A stretch of DNA of 64,000 nucleotides, from contig JACPOB010000114.1 of assembly GCA_016185145.1 (NCBI GenBank), forward strand, positions 1 to 64,000. The letters run 5' to 3'. Of the stretch, positions 34,088-42,294 are shown in pieces. The stretch is from Rhodospirillales bacterium (lineage in GTDB: Bacteria > Pseudomonadota > Alphaproteobacteria > Reyranellales > Reyranellaceae). How positions within the stretch are numbered: position 1 is the first letter of the stretch; every line of letters begins with the position of its first letter. The notes under the pieces were generated by a model. It was not told the origin of the DNA. It saw nothing but the letters and a program-made list of their open reading frames with translations, and ran no database searches. The translations under genes were made by a program, and so were the position numbers.

Positions 34088-35761
34088 TCACGCTTTCACC
34101 ATCAGTTCGATCAGGCTCGGGCCGTCGGTTCGGGCAAACGCCTTGTCGAGCGCGCCGTCGAAGCCTGCCGCCGTGTCGACACGCTCGGCGGCGACGCCGA
34201 AGCCGCGGGCGATGGCGGCGATGTCCATCGGCGGATCGTTGAAGTCCATGCCGATCGGCGTGTCGTTGCCGTGAAACAGTTTCAGGCGGTTCTTGAGGAT
34301 CTGGTAGCCGGCATTGTTGGCGATGACGAACACCACCGGCAGCTTCTGGTTGGCGGCGCTCCAGAGCGCCGTGATCGAGTACATGGCGCTGCCGTCGCCG
34401 ATCACCGCCACGACGCGGCGCGCCGGATGGGCGATCTGCACGCCGACTGCCGCGGCGATGCCCCAGCCGATGCCGCCGCTGACATTGCCGAAGTAGCTGT
34501 TGCGGTCGCGGAAGGCGAAATAGTTGAACAGGGTCGTCGTGCTGGTGAGGCCTTCCTCGACCAGGATGGCGTCGTCGGGCATCTTCTCGGTGAGCCGCAT
34601 CATCGCCCATTCGGCGTGCAGCGGCTTCTCGCTGGCGGGAGCGGTGAGCTTGGCCTTGCGCGCGGCCCGCTGGGCGCTCCAGTTGCGGGTCGCGATTTCG
34701 GCCAGTGAGGCCTTGGCCTTCTGCGCCAAGGCGTTACCGCCCAGCTTCTTCAGCAGCGGCACCAGTGCCTTCAGCGTCTCCTTCACGTCGGCGCGCAGCG
34801 CGATCTCGGCCGGGAAGTTCTTGCCCATCTCCCAGTCGCGCAGGCCGACCATGGCCACCGCCGTGGTCTCCGGCAATGGGTCGGTCTCGCTCCACACCGA
34901 CATCTTCAGGACGTCGGCGCCGACGCAGAACATCAGGTCGTAGTCGCTCAGGATCCGCCGCACGTTCTTCTGGTCGCGGTTGAGCGCGCCGAGATAGGCG
35001 ACATGCTCGGAGGGAAAGTGGGCGCCCCACGCCACGGTCTGCTGCAGCACCGGCGCGCCCAGCGTCTCGGCGAGCGCGGTCGCCTCGGCGAAGGCGTCGG
35101 ACGTGGCGATCTCGTGGCCGGCCAGGATCACCGGCTTCTTCGCCGACAGCAGGCGCTTGGCGAGATGCTCCAGCGCGGCATCGCTCGGGCGCACCGCCGT
35201 GTCGACGCGCGTCGGCGCCGCCATGTCGATGGCGGCTTCGTTGTTCAGGATGTCGCCGGGCAGCGAGATGAACACCGGTCCGGTCGGCGCCGTGGTGGCG
35301 ACCTTGGCGGCGCGCCGCAGGATGCGCGGCAGGTCTTCGATGCGGTTGACCTCGGTCGCCCATTTGACGACCGGCTGGGCGATCGGCACCAGCGGGGCGT
35401 AGAGCAGGGGCTCGGTGAGGCCGTGGCCCTGCTCCTGCTGGCCGGCCGTGACGATCATCGGCGTGCCCGACATCAACGAGGTGTAGATCGAGCCGATGGC
35501 GTTGCCGAGGCCGGGCGCGACATGGACGTTGCACGACACCAGCTTGCCCGAGGCGCGGGCGTAGCCGTCGGCCATGCAGATGACGACGGCTTCCTGCAGG
35601 CCCAGCACATAGCCCATCTCGGGCGCCGAGGAGAGCGCGTGCATGATCGGCAGTTCGGTCGTGCCGGGATTGCCGAACATCTTGGTGACGCCTTCGTCGC
35701 TCAGCACGCGGAGAAAGGCGTCGCGGCCGGTGATGGTGTTGGATACGCGTGCGTCAGGCAT
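34088..35761 (-). CDS. Thiamine pyrophosphate-dependent enzyme, benzoylformate decarboxylase-like
   Basis: A 557-residue TPP enzyme. The family glutamate is E57 in GLQEAVV; GNPGTTELPI at about 30-39 and H80 in NVHVAPGLGNAIG resemble the Ser26/His70 region of benzoylformate decarboxylase. The C-terminal TPP/Mg motif is GDGSAMYS...NN (VIGDGSAMYSITALWSAANQ, then FVIANN). The likely reaction is decarboxylation of a 2-oxo acid; acetolactate synthase-like carboligation is the alternative. Stop about 100 bases past the HyuA start with a palindrome between, so transcription may be separate. No dedicated catabolic neighbours are evident. Confidence 0.84.
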   Translation of the reverse strand: MPDARVSNTITGRDAFLRVLSDEGVTKMFGNPGTTELPIMHALSSAPEMGYVLGLQEAVVICMADGYARASGKLVSCNVHVAPGLGNAIGSIYTSLMSGTPMIVTAGQQEQGHGLTEPLLYAPLVPIAQPVVKWATEVNRIEDLPRILRRAAKVATTAPTGPVFISLPGDILNNEAAIDMAAPTRVDTAVRPSDAALEHLAKRLLSAKKPVILAGHEIATSDAFAEATALAETLGAPVLQQTVAWGAHFPSEHVAYLGALNRDQKNVRRILSDYDLMFCVGADVLKMSVWSETDPLPETTAVAMVGLRDWEMGKNFPAEIALRADVKETLKALVPLLKKLGGNALAQKAKASLAEIATRNWSAQRAARKAKLTAPASEKPLHAEWAMMRLTEKMPDDAILVEEGLTSTTTLFNYFAFRDRNSYFGNVSGGIGWGIAAAVGVQIAHPARRVVAVIGDGSAMYSITALWSAANQKLPVVFVIANNAGYQILKNRLKLFHGNDTPIGMDFNDPPMDIAAIARGFGVAAERVDTAAGFDGALDKAFARTDGPSLIELMVKA

Positions 35762-35846
35762 CGATTCCTCCCAGGACAGCGCCAGGGTAGCGCGGGCGGG
35801 CGCGGCATGAAATGAGGCTGCGCCGCGCTGCGAAAGCCAGTGTTCT

Positions 35847-35949
35847 CTGTCATCCTGAGCGTAGCGAAGGCCTGCCCTGAGCTTGTCGAAGGGATCTCAT
35901 GCCCCTTGGCAGGCGGCGATGAGGTCCTTCGCCATGCACAGGACGACAG
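35847..35949. repeat. Intergenic palindrome, family B (copy 2), overlapping a start region
   Basis: Imperfect 24-bp arms CTGTCATCCTGAGCGTAGCG (35847-35866) and the complementary CGCCATGCACAGGACGACAG (35930-35949). The ATG at 35934, one candidate start for the following kinase-like gene, lies inside the right arm. Confidence 0.75.
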
Positions 35950-36821
35950 GATTTGACTTGGCTGGACAAGACACCACGGAAACCCTTCGCCACAAGGTCG
36001 CACGGCTCGCCTGCTGGAAGGCACCGGTCGAGCTGGCGCCCTTGAAGGGCGGTCTCACCAATATCTCGTTCGTGGTCACGCATCGCGGCGAGAAGTTCGT
36101 CGCGCGCTGCGGCGAGGACATCCCGGTCCATCACGTCTTCCGCGACCGCGAGCGGGCCGCGTCGATGGCCGCCTTCGAGGCGGGCCTGTCGCCCGAGATC
36201 ATCCACGCCGAGCCCGGCATCACTGTCCTGCGCTTCATCGACGGGCGGGCCCTCGGCGAAGCCGACATGCGCGCCAATGTTGGACGACTGGCGACGCTCC
36301 TGAAGGAGTGCCACACCAAGGTCGGTCGTCACGTGCGCGGCCCGGCCAACACCTTCTGGGTATTCCACGTCATCCGCGACTACGTGACCCTGATCGGCGC
36401 CGATCGCCGCTATCTCGGCATCGCCGACCGGCTCGAGCAGGCGCAGGTGCCGCTGCCGATCGTGTTCGGCCATCACGATCTCCTGCCGGGCAACCTCATG
36501 GACGACGGCCGCCGCCTGTGGCTGATCGACTGGGAATACGGCGGCTTCGGAACGGCCATGTTCGATCTCGCCAACCTGTCGTCCAACGGTGTCTTCGAGC
36601 CGGCCCAGGACGACGCGTTGCTGGATGCCTATTTTGCGGGCAAGGCCGACGACGCGGTGCGCCGTTCGTTTGCCGCCATGAAAGCTGCCAGCGCGCTGCG
36701 CGAGGCGCTGTGGGCCATGGTGTCCGACGTGCATCTCAAGACGCCGGGCGTCGACTACAAGGCGCACGCCAGGGAGTATCTCGGACGGTTCGAAAAGCTC
36801 ATTGCTGGGGGCGCGCCATGA
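35934..36821 (+). CDS. Choline/aminoglycoside kinase-like phosphotransferase
   Basis: A 295-residue protein of the choline-kinase/APH fold. The catalytic motif is IVFGHHDLLPGNLM with the metal-binding Asp in WLIDWEYGGFG. The N-terminal LAPLKGGLTNISFVV (a glycine-rich lid) and KFVARCG with a Lys-like ATP contact are typical of choline/ethanolamine kinase-like proteins. The start is unsure. ATG 35934 lies in a palindromic repeat; a TTG at 35958 with AGGA six bases upstream is an attractive alternative. Substrate could be choline, ethanolamine or another amino alcohol. Its 3' end is duplicated in inverted orientation about 140 bases downstream. Confidence 0.82.
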   Translation: MHRTTGFDLAGQDTTETLRHKVARLACWKAPVELAPLKGGLTNISFVVTHRGEKFVARCGEDIPVHHVFRDRERAASMAAFEAGLSPEIIHAEPGITVLRFIDGRALGEADMRANVGRLATLLKECHTKVGRHVRGPANTFWVFHVIRDYVTLIGADRRYLGIADRLEQAQVPLPIVFGHHDLLPGNLMDDGRRLWLIDWEYGGFGTAMFDLANLSSNGVFEPAQDDALLDAYFAGKADDAVRRSFAAMKAASALREALWAMVSDVHLKTPGVDYKAHAREYLGRFEKLIAGGAP

Positions 36822-36975
36822 CTCATGTTCCTCTCCCCCTTGGGGGAGAGGCTAGGTGAGGGGGCAATGAGAGATGATGTCTCCTGCGTCACCCCCTCAC
36901 CCAACCTCTCCCCCAAGGGGGAGAGGAGCATGAGAAAAAGATCATGACGCGCCACTGGAGTGGCGCGCCCCCAGC
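36804..36975. repeat. Compound palindrome (family D) with an inverted copy of the kinase 3' end
   Basis: Inner arms CCTCTCCCCCTTGGGGGAGAG (36830-36850) and CCTCTCCCCCAAGGGGGAGAGG (36905-36926), each self-complementary. Outer arms GCTGGGGGCGCGCCA (36804-36818), within the last codons of the kinase-like gene, and TGGCGCGCCCCCAGC (36961-36975) match perfectly. Confidence 0.85.
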
Positions 36976-37020
36976 GCGGCCCGCTCCTTGCATGATCTCC
37001 GACAGTCAGGAGACTCATGC

Positions 37021-38625
37021 ATGAAGAAGCCTCTGTCCCTTGCCGCGCTGCTCGCCGCTTCGGCGCTCTCGCTGTCGCCCGCGGCGGCGCAGGAGAAGGT
37101 CTTGCGCATCGGCATGACGGCGTCGGACATCCCGACGACCACCGGCATGCCCAACAACGGTTTCGAGGGCATGCGCTTCCTGGGCTTCCCGATCTTCGAG
37201 GGCCTGATCCTGTTCGATCTGACGCGTACCGACCAGCTCGCGACCTTGCGGCCGGGCCTGGCCGAGAAGTGGGAGCAGGCGCCCGACGACAAGAAGACCT
37301 GGATCTTCCATCTGCGCAAGGGCGTGAAGTTCCACGACGGCACGGACTTCAACGCCGATGCCGTGATCTGGAACCTCGAGCGCATCTTCAACAAGGACAG
37401 CGCACAGTTCGAGGCCGGCGCCGTCGGCATCATGCGCTCGCGCGTGCCGATCCTCGCCGCCTACAAGAAGATCGACGATTTCACCGTCTCGATGACGACC
37501 TCGATCGTGGCGTCCTATTTCCCTTGGATGGTGCCCTACATCCTGAATGCCTCGCCGGCCTCGTGGGACAAGGGCGGCAAGGATTGGGCCAAGGTGGCGA
37601 TGCTGCCGCCGGCCGGCACCGGACCGTTCCGCATCACCGGCGTGGTGCCGCGCCAGTCGGTGACCCTGGCGCGCAACGATGCGTACTGGGATCCGGCCAA
37701 GAAGGCCAAGGTCGATCAGATCGTGCTGCTGCCCATCCCCGAGCCCAATACGCGGCTGGCCGCGCTGCGCTCGGGTCGTGTCGACTGGATCGAGGTGCCG
37801 CCGCCCGACGGCATCCCGTCGCTCAAGCAGGCGGGCTTCGTGATCTCGACCGGGTCCTATCCGCATGTCTGGCCGTGGTTCTACAACATGGCGGCGAAGA
37901 ACAGCCCGGTGGCCGACGTCCGCGTGCGCCAGGCGCTGAACTACTGCATCGATCGCAGCGCCATCGTCACGCTGCTGAACGGCACGGCCGAGCCGTCGGT
38001 CGGCTGGCTGAAGCCCGACGATCCCGCCTTCGGCAAGCCCGAGAACCGCTACACGTTCGATCCGGCCAGGGGCAAGAAGCTCCTGGCCGAGGCGGGCTAT
38101 ACCGACAAGAAGCCGTTGTCCTTCAAGGTCATGATCTCGACCTCGGGCTCGGGCCAGATGCTGCCGCTGCCCATGAACGAGGCGCTGCAGGAGAACTTGA
38201 AGCAGGCGTGCGGCGTCGATGTGCAGGTCGAAGCGGTCGAATGGCAGGTGCTGCTGAACGCCGCCCGCGCCGTGCCCGACGATCCGTCGCTGAAGGGCGC
38301 CATGGCGCTCAACGTCAGCTCGCCGTCGAGCGACGTCGGCATGATGTTCCGCTACTTCGCCTACGCCAACTCCTCGCCGATGGGCTCGAACTGGGAGCAG
38401 TGGAAGGACGACGGGTTCGAGGGCGCGATGAAGACCCTGTCGGAAGCGACCGACGAGGCGAGCATCCAGAAGTACTTCGCGATCGCGCACGAGCGTCTGG
38501 TCGACAACCCGCCCTGGCTCTACATCGTCCACGACCTCAACCCGCGCGCCTTCAGCAAGAAGGTGAAAGGGTTCGTCTCGCCGCAATCGTGGTTCGTCGA
38601 TTTGACGCTGGTCGATCTGCAGTAA
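37021..38625 (+). CDS. Periplasmic oligopeptide/solute-binding protein, ABC family 5
   Basis: A 534-residue class-C binding protein (OppA/DppA family), carrying a signal peptide MKKPLSLAALLAASALSLSP with cleavage near AAAQ. Family features include AEKWEQAPDDKKTWIFHLRKGVKFHDG (close to residue 80-110), the ARNDAYWDPAKKAKVD segment and VRQALNYCIDRSAIV. GTCAGGAGA is placed before the ATG. No permease or ATPase gene lies beside it: an orphan binding protein whose ABC partner must be elsewhere. Likely ligands are peptides, opines or other oligomers. Confidence 0.9.
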   Translation: MKKPLSLAALLAASALSLSPAAAQEKVLRIGMTASDIPTTTGMPNNGFEGMRFLGFPIFEGLILFDLTRTDQLATLRPGLAEKWEQAPDDKKTWIFHLRKGVKFHDGTDFNADAVIWNLERIFNKDSAQFEAGAVGIMRSRVPILAAYKKIDDFTVSMTTSIVASYFPWMVPYILNASPASWDKGGKDWAKVAMLPPAGTGPFRITGVVPRQSVTLARNDAYWDPAKKAKVDQIVLLPIPEPNTRLAALRSGRVDWIEVPPPDGIPSLKQAGFVISTGSYPHVWPWFYNMAAKNSPVADVRVRQALNYCIDRSAIVTLLNGTAEPSVGWLKPDDPAFGKPENRYTFDPARGKKLLAEAGYTDKKPLSFKVMISTSGSGQMLPLPMNEALQENLKQACGVDVQVEAVEWQVLLNAARAVPDDPSLKGAMALNVSSPSSDVGMMFRYFAYANSSPMGSNWEQWKDDGFEGAMKTLSEATDEASIQKYFAIAHERLVDNPPWLYIVHDLNPRAFSKKVKGFVSPQSWFVDLTLVDLQ

Positions 38626-38710
38626 AGGTCCCTCGCTACGCTCGGGATGACACTGTGCTGTGTGATCGACGCACCCCTGTCATCCCGAGGGCGAAGCCCG
38701 AGGGACCTTT
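38624..38710. repeat. Intergenic palindrome, family B (copy 3)
   Basis: Perfect 12-bp outer arms AAAGGTCCCTCG (38624-38635) and CGAGGGACCTTT (38699-38710), with CTCGGGATGACA / TGTCATCCCGAG inside. The left arm begins inside the TAA stop codon of the preceding gene, so the element may serve as its terminator-like hairpin. Confidence 0.85.
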
Positions 38711-38768
38711 AAGGCGACGGTGAAGGCCTCTATCCTTCGGCAAAAGGCAAAGACCGGAGGATGTGCCC

Positions 38769-39929
38769 ATGGATGGTTCGACGACGACGGCACGCATCGA
38801 CTACGGCGCCGAGGAAGCGGCGATGCAGGCCTATCTCGCCGACGGCGAGCGGCGCGCGGCGACGTTGGGCAATCGCGGGCCGATCCGCTTCACGGCTTCG
38901 GGCGAGTTGCATCCCGATATCCTCGACGCTTATTGGCGCTGCGGTTTCTACGTCTTCGAAGGTGTGCTCAGGCCCGAGGAACTCGCTGACCTCGAGGGCG
39001 ATTTGCGAGGCATCCTCGACCGCCTTCCGGTCGAGCGCGGCGCTGCGGTCGACGCCAAGGGCCGGCCGGCGCTGGCGACGGACTGCAAGGGACCGAACCT
39101 CTTGTGGTCGAAGCCGCTCGGCGATCCGTTCGGCGGCACCGATCTTGCCAACGGCCGGCACCCCGTGAAGATGTACGAGCCGCAGGCCGCCGCCGACGCG
39201 CCCAAGGAAGTCGTCTATCTCATCCTGGGCTCTCTGCAATTCTCCGAAGCGGCGCTGCGCGTCTATGGGCATCCCGAGCTTCTTGCCGTCGCCGCCGCGA
39301 TCAACGGTCCGGACTTCACGCCGTTCAACGAGGCGCTGTTCATCAAGGAACCGGGCCGCGGCGCCTCGGTGGCCTGGCACCAGGACGGCGTCACGCACTG
39401 GAACAGCCCCGCCTGGGACCAGGGCATCCACGGCTTCAACTTCATGGGCCAGCTCTACGGCTGCACCGCCGCCAACGGCGTGTGGGTCGTGCCGGGCTCG
39501 CATAAGCAGGGCAGGGCCGACATCAGGAAGCTGGTGGCCGAGGCCGGCAGCGAGCGGCTGCCCGACGCCGTGCCGATCATCGCCCGGCCGGGCGACGTCG
39601 CCATCACCAACCGCCAGGCACTGCACGGCTCCTTCGCCAACACCAGCAAGGATTGGCGCGTGACGGTGAACATGGGCTTCCATCGGCGCCGGTCGGTGCT
39701 GGGCGTGAAGGGCGGCGGCGTGCACAACAAGGAAGCCGTCTACGACACCGCGCGCATCCGCGAGCGCGCCCGGCTGATCGGCTACGGCATCGATGCCCGA
39801 CGGCAGCGGTTCCCCGACGAGAGGCCTTACGTCTACCGGCCGCACGCCGATGAAGGCCTCATCTATCGCTGGGACGACAAGGCCAGGGCCGACATCAAGG
39901 ACTACAACCTGCTCGACCTCAGCATCTGA
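38769..39929 (+). CDS. Phytanoyl-CoA dioxygenase (PhyH) family Fe(II)/2-oxoglutarate oxygenase
   Basis: A 386-residue jelly-roll oxygenase. The iron-binding His-x-Asp pair is in VAWHQDGVTHW, with the distal His in QALHGSFANTSKDWRVTVN where Arg binds 2-oxoglutarate. Other family segments are FYVFEGVLRPEELADLEGDL and VWVVPGSHKQG. The ATG at 38769 sits eight bases after GGAGG; earlier GTG/ATG codons are too close to that site. Substrates of PhyH-like proteins are diverse (acyl-CoA, alkaloids, ectoine-like osmolytes). It has no operon partner. Confidence 0.84.
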   Translation: MDGSTTTARIDYGAEEAAMQAYLADGERRAATLGNRGPIRFTASGELHPDILDAYWRCGFYVFEGVLRPEELADLEGDLRGILDRLPVERGAAVDAKGRPALATDCKGPNLLWSKPLGDPFGGTDLANGRHPVKMYEPQAAADAPKEVVYLILGSLQFSEAALRVYGHPELLAVAAAINGPDFTPFNEALFIKEPGRGASVAWHQDGVTHWNSPAWDQGIHGFNFMGQLYGCTAANGVWVVPGSHKQGRADIRKLVAEAGSERLPDAVPIIARPGDVAITNRQALHGSFANTSKDWRVTVNMGFHRRRSVLGVKGGGVHNKEAVYDTARIRERARLIGYGIDARRQRFPDERPYVYRPHADEGLIYRWDDKARADIKDYNLLDLSI

Positions 39930-39934
39930 TCGGA

Positions 39935-40195
39935 TCAACGGGCGCAGAGCATCGGCAGTCGGGCCACGACCTCGATCGAGCAGGTCTCGGCCGGGAAGAG
40001 CGCCCACACGGCGATCAGGACGACGACGATGAAAAGGGCGGGCCGCAGCAGCCGCAGGACCGCCGGCAGGACCGCCCGCAGTGCGAGATAGGCGGCGAAC
40101 AGACCCAGAACCACCGCGAGCACGCGGTACTGGATGCTCCACGACTGCCAGGTGCCGAGATCGGCCCGGTTGGCCAGTTCCTTGAGATATTCCAC
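39935..40195 (-). CDS. Small membrane protein, unknown
   Basis: An 86-residue product with two hydrophobic segments (YRVLAVVLGLFAAYLALRAVL and LRPALFIVVVLIAVWALF) and a short C-terminal Cys pair (TCSIEVVARLPMLC). Family not recognised. Starts at a GTG with no clear ribosome site. It is convergent with the dioxygenase stop by only five bases and divergent from the secreted protein at 40361. The composition agrees with a real gene, but its reality is less sure than that of its neighbours. Confidence 0.55.
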   Translation of the reverse strand: MEYLKELANRADLGTWQSWSIQYRVLAVVLGLFAAYLALRAVLPAVLRLLRPALFIVVVLIAVWALFPAETCSIEVVARLPMLCAR

Positions 40196-40360
40196 GATCA
40201 GCGCACCCGCGACACAGACGACACAATTTCCCCGAAACGCAACACGGTGGTGATACGGCCGAGCGGTAAACCAGCCGTCACATCAAGCAGGCGCGGCCTG
40301 CCGCTGATGTGGCTTGGTCCGCCTTGGACGTCGAAGCTTGATCCGAAAGGGGAAGCAGTC

Positions 40361-40987
40361 ATGCTGAACACAAATCGCCGTACGACGCTGAAGTTTCTGG
40401 GAGGCGCCGCCCTCGCGGCGGCGACCCTGCCGCTGCCGGTTGCCGCACAGGGCGAAGATCTTGTCGTGCCGAACACCTACCAGAACTTCAAGCGCGGCAC
40501 GATCCACAGCCTCCACCCGGAGCGCCGCATCTTCAACATCGTGTGGGAAGACCTCGGCCGAGTGAAGATGCGCGCCGCCGACCTGGTCACCAATTATCCG
40601 CAGCTCAGGGTCGGCAACATCGTCGACACCCAGTGGTACGACTATCTCGACTTCATGATCGCCCCGAAGACAGCGCAGAACGACGCCCAGGCCAAGGCGA
40701 TGCTGGCCAAGGGCGCGCGCCTGCAGGGCATCCCGGGCATGCAGGAGCCGATCAAGCTGTGGCGCATGGACGGCATGGTCACCAAGGTCGACGGCGCCAC
40801 GATCTTCCTGATCAACGCGTCGGGCGGCAAGCCGGAGGAGCCGGCGCCCGACAGCGGCGAGGTCATCCAGCTGCCGGTGGCGCAGACCGCCGCCGGCCAG
40901 GCGGCCGCGAAGTCGGTCAAGGTGGGCGATCAGGTCATCACCGTGTGGAGCCAGCAGACGGCCATCAAGGCCACCATCATCCGCTAA
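40361..40987 (+). CDS. Tat-exported periplasmic protein, unknown
   Basis: A 208-residue product with an N-terminal signal NRRTTLKFLGGAALAAATLPLPVAAQ, twin arginine and hydrophobic core. No catalytic motif; the mature part contains beta-rich segments such as TIHSLHPERRIFNIVWEDLG and KSVKVGDQVITVWSQQTAIKA, consistent with an OB- or SH3-like fold. GGGGAAG precedes the ATG. A very strong hairpin terminator follows at 41094. Family not identified, so function is open. Confidence 0.75.
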   Translation: MLNTNRRTTLKFLGGAALAAATLPLPVAAQGEDLVVPNTYQNFKRGTIHSLHPERRIFNIVWEDLGRVKMRAADLVTNYPQLRVGNIVDTQWYDYLDFMIAPKTAQNDAQAKAMLAKGARLQGIPGMQEPIKLWRMDGMVTKVDGATIFLINASGGKPEEPAPDSGEVIQLPVAQTAAGQAAAKSVKVGDQVITVWSQQTAIKATIIR

Positions 40988-41093
40988 AGCACGATCCGCC
41001 CAGCTGGAATCAGCTGGGCGGATTGTGCCTCTTGCAACAAGCATCGGCAGTGCGCGCGAATCCGATCTAGCGCCAGCACCCGAATCGATTGTC

Positions 41094-41132
41094 GGCGCCC
41101 CGGGACCTCGCGGTCCCGGGGCGCCGCATTTT
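41094..41132 (+). terminator. Strong rho-independent terminator
   Basis: A perfect 14-bp stem GGCGCCCCGGGACC / GGTCCCGGGGCGCC with a TCGC loop, followed by GCATTTT. It ends plus-strand transcription before the convergent antiporter operon. Confidence 0.85.
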
Positions 41133-41198
41133 GTCATAATGGCGCGACCGGGCGGCCCGGGCACGCTCGCCTTTTGACACGAGACCGCTTCAGCCCGT

Positions 41199-41537
41199 TC
41201 AGACTCTTGGTATGTCGGCGCCTTCGCTGCGATCGCGATAGACGGCAGCACGGGCGAGCAGCATGAGAGTGACAGGCGTGGTCACCGTCACGAACACGGC
41301 GATCAGCGCTTCGTGCAGCACCGGCCGGGACTGCAGGACCGAGAACAGGACGATCGAACCGAGCAGGATCCCGCCGGCGCCCCAGGTCGCTCCCAGCGTG
41401 GGGGCGTGCATGCGTTCGTAGAATGTCTTCAGCCGCAGCAGCCCGATCGCGCCGACCAACGTGAAACCGGCGCCGAGCAGAACCAGAAACGAAGTCAAAA
41501 GCGCGGCCCAAGCCGGCAGATCTGCTGCGCCCGTCAT
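41199..41537 (-). CDS. mnhG: Na+/H+ antiporter subunit G (MnhG/PhaG)
   Basis: A 112-residue small membrane subunit of the multisubunit Mrp/Pha cation/proton antiporter. Three helices; the family segments GAIGLLRLKTFYERMHAPTLGATWGAGGILLGSI and TPVTLMLLARAAVYRD are clear. Starts four bases before the end of the F subunit gene (ATGA overlap) and is the last gene of a seven-function operon. It contributes to the membrane sub-complex that exchanges Na+ or K+ for H+ and supports pH and salt tolerance. Confidence 0.9.
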   Translation of the reverse strand: MTGAADLPAWAALLTSFLVLLGAGFTLVGAIGLLRLKTFYERMHAPTLGATWGAGGILLGSIVLFSVLQSRPVLHEALIAVFVTVTTPVTLMLLARAAVYRDRSEGADIPRV

Positions 41538-41815
41538 TCGATGATCTCCCCACGCATGAGAAACTTCGCGAGTGCCACGGTGGCAATGAAACCAAGCAGG
41601 GAAATGATCAATGCCGCTTCGAAATAGAGCGTTGTTCCGCTCTCGATGCCAAAAACCAGCAGCAGCAGCATGGCGTTCACATAGAGGGCATCGAGGGAAA
41701 CGATGCGGTCCTGCGCCCTTGGACCGCGGATCATGCGGAACGACGCAATGATCATGGCCATCCCGAGCAGGATCTGGGCGATCAGCAGCGACCAGGAGAG
41801 GATTATTGAGCTCAT
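41534..41815 (-). CDS. mnhF: Na+/H+ antiporter subunit F (MnhF/PhaF)
   Basis: A 93-residue, three-helix protein. MSSIILSWSLLIAQILLGMA, IRGPRAQDRIVSLDALYVNA and LIISLLGFIATVALAKFLMRG are the family pattern, with the conserved RGPxxxDRIxxLD loop. It overlaps both flanking genes by four bases, consistent with equimolar translation in the complex. Function is inferred from the operon: subunit of the Mrp/Pha antiporter. Confidence 0.9.
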   Translation of the reverse strand: MSSIILSWSLLIAQILLGMAMIIASFRMIRGPRAQDRIVSLDALYVNAMLLLLVFGIESGTTLYFEAALIISLLGFIATVALAKFLMRGEIIE

Positions 41816-42294
41816 GCGAATATCTCCAGGAGAAGGCGTTCGTAGCGATGCTTGATGAGGTCGATCCAATGCGATTCGTCGACGAGGTCGAAAACGTGGA
41901 GAAGCAGCCTGTTGCTGCCCGAGTCGTATTCCACCCACGCGGTGCCGGGCGTGCTGGTCACGATGCAGGAGAGAATTGCCAGCCCAGTCGGATCGCGAAG
42001 CTCGAGCGGCACGATGACGAAGCCCGAGTGGCGCCGGCTCTGATCGGTGCGGAGGATCAATCGGGCGACGGCGATGTTCGAACGCCAGATATCCGCCAGG
42101 ACGATCATCACGAGCCTGGGCAGAAGATGCCATCGTCTCAACCGCGGCTTGGCCGGCTGAAGGGCGGCCGTGACGTTTGAAGCCGCGACCGCGATCACTG
42201 TGCCGAGCACGACATGCCCCAAGGACACTCCGTTCAACAGGAGCCACATCGCCAGCAGCGATGCCGCCAGCAGGGGATAAGGCAGCAGGGTCAT
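41812..42294 (-). CDS. mnhE: Na+/H+ antiporter subunit E (MnhE/PhaE)
   Basis: A 160-residue subunit with two N-terminal helices (LLAASLLAMWLLLNGVSLGHVVLG) and a cytoplasmic C-terminal domain. The motif RRHSGFVIVPLELRDPTGLAILSCIVTSTPGTAWVEYD is the family signature. Overlaps MnhD and MnhF by four bases each. Not itself a proton channel, but needed for complex stability in studied members. Confidence 0.9.
   Translation of the reverse strand: MTLLPYPLLAASLLAMWLLLNGVSLGHVVLGTVIAVAASNVTAALQPAKPRLRRWHLLPRLVMIVLADIWRSNIAVARLILRTDQSRRHSGFVIVPLELRDPTGLAILSCIVTSTPGTAWVEYDSGSNRLLLHVFDLVDESHWIDLIKHRYERLLLEIFA

Noticed and set aside
37021..38625. A complete ABC transporter operon at the solute-binding protein
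   Set aside because: Neighbours on both sides are an enzyme and a kinase-like gene. No permease or ATPase motifs are present within reach.
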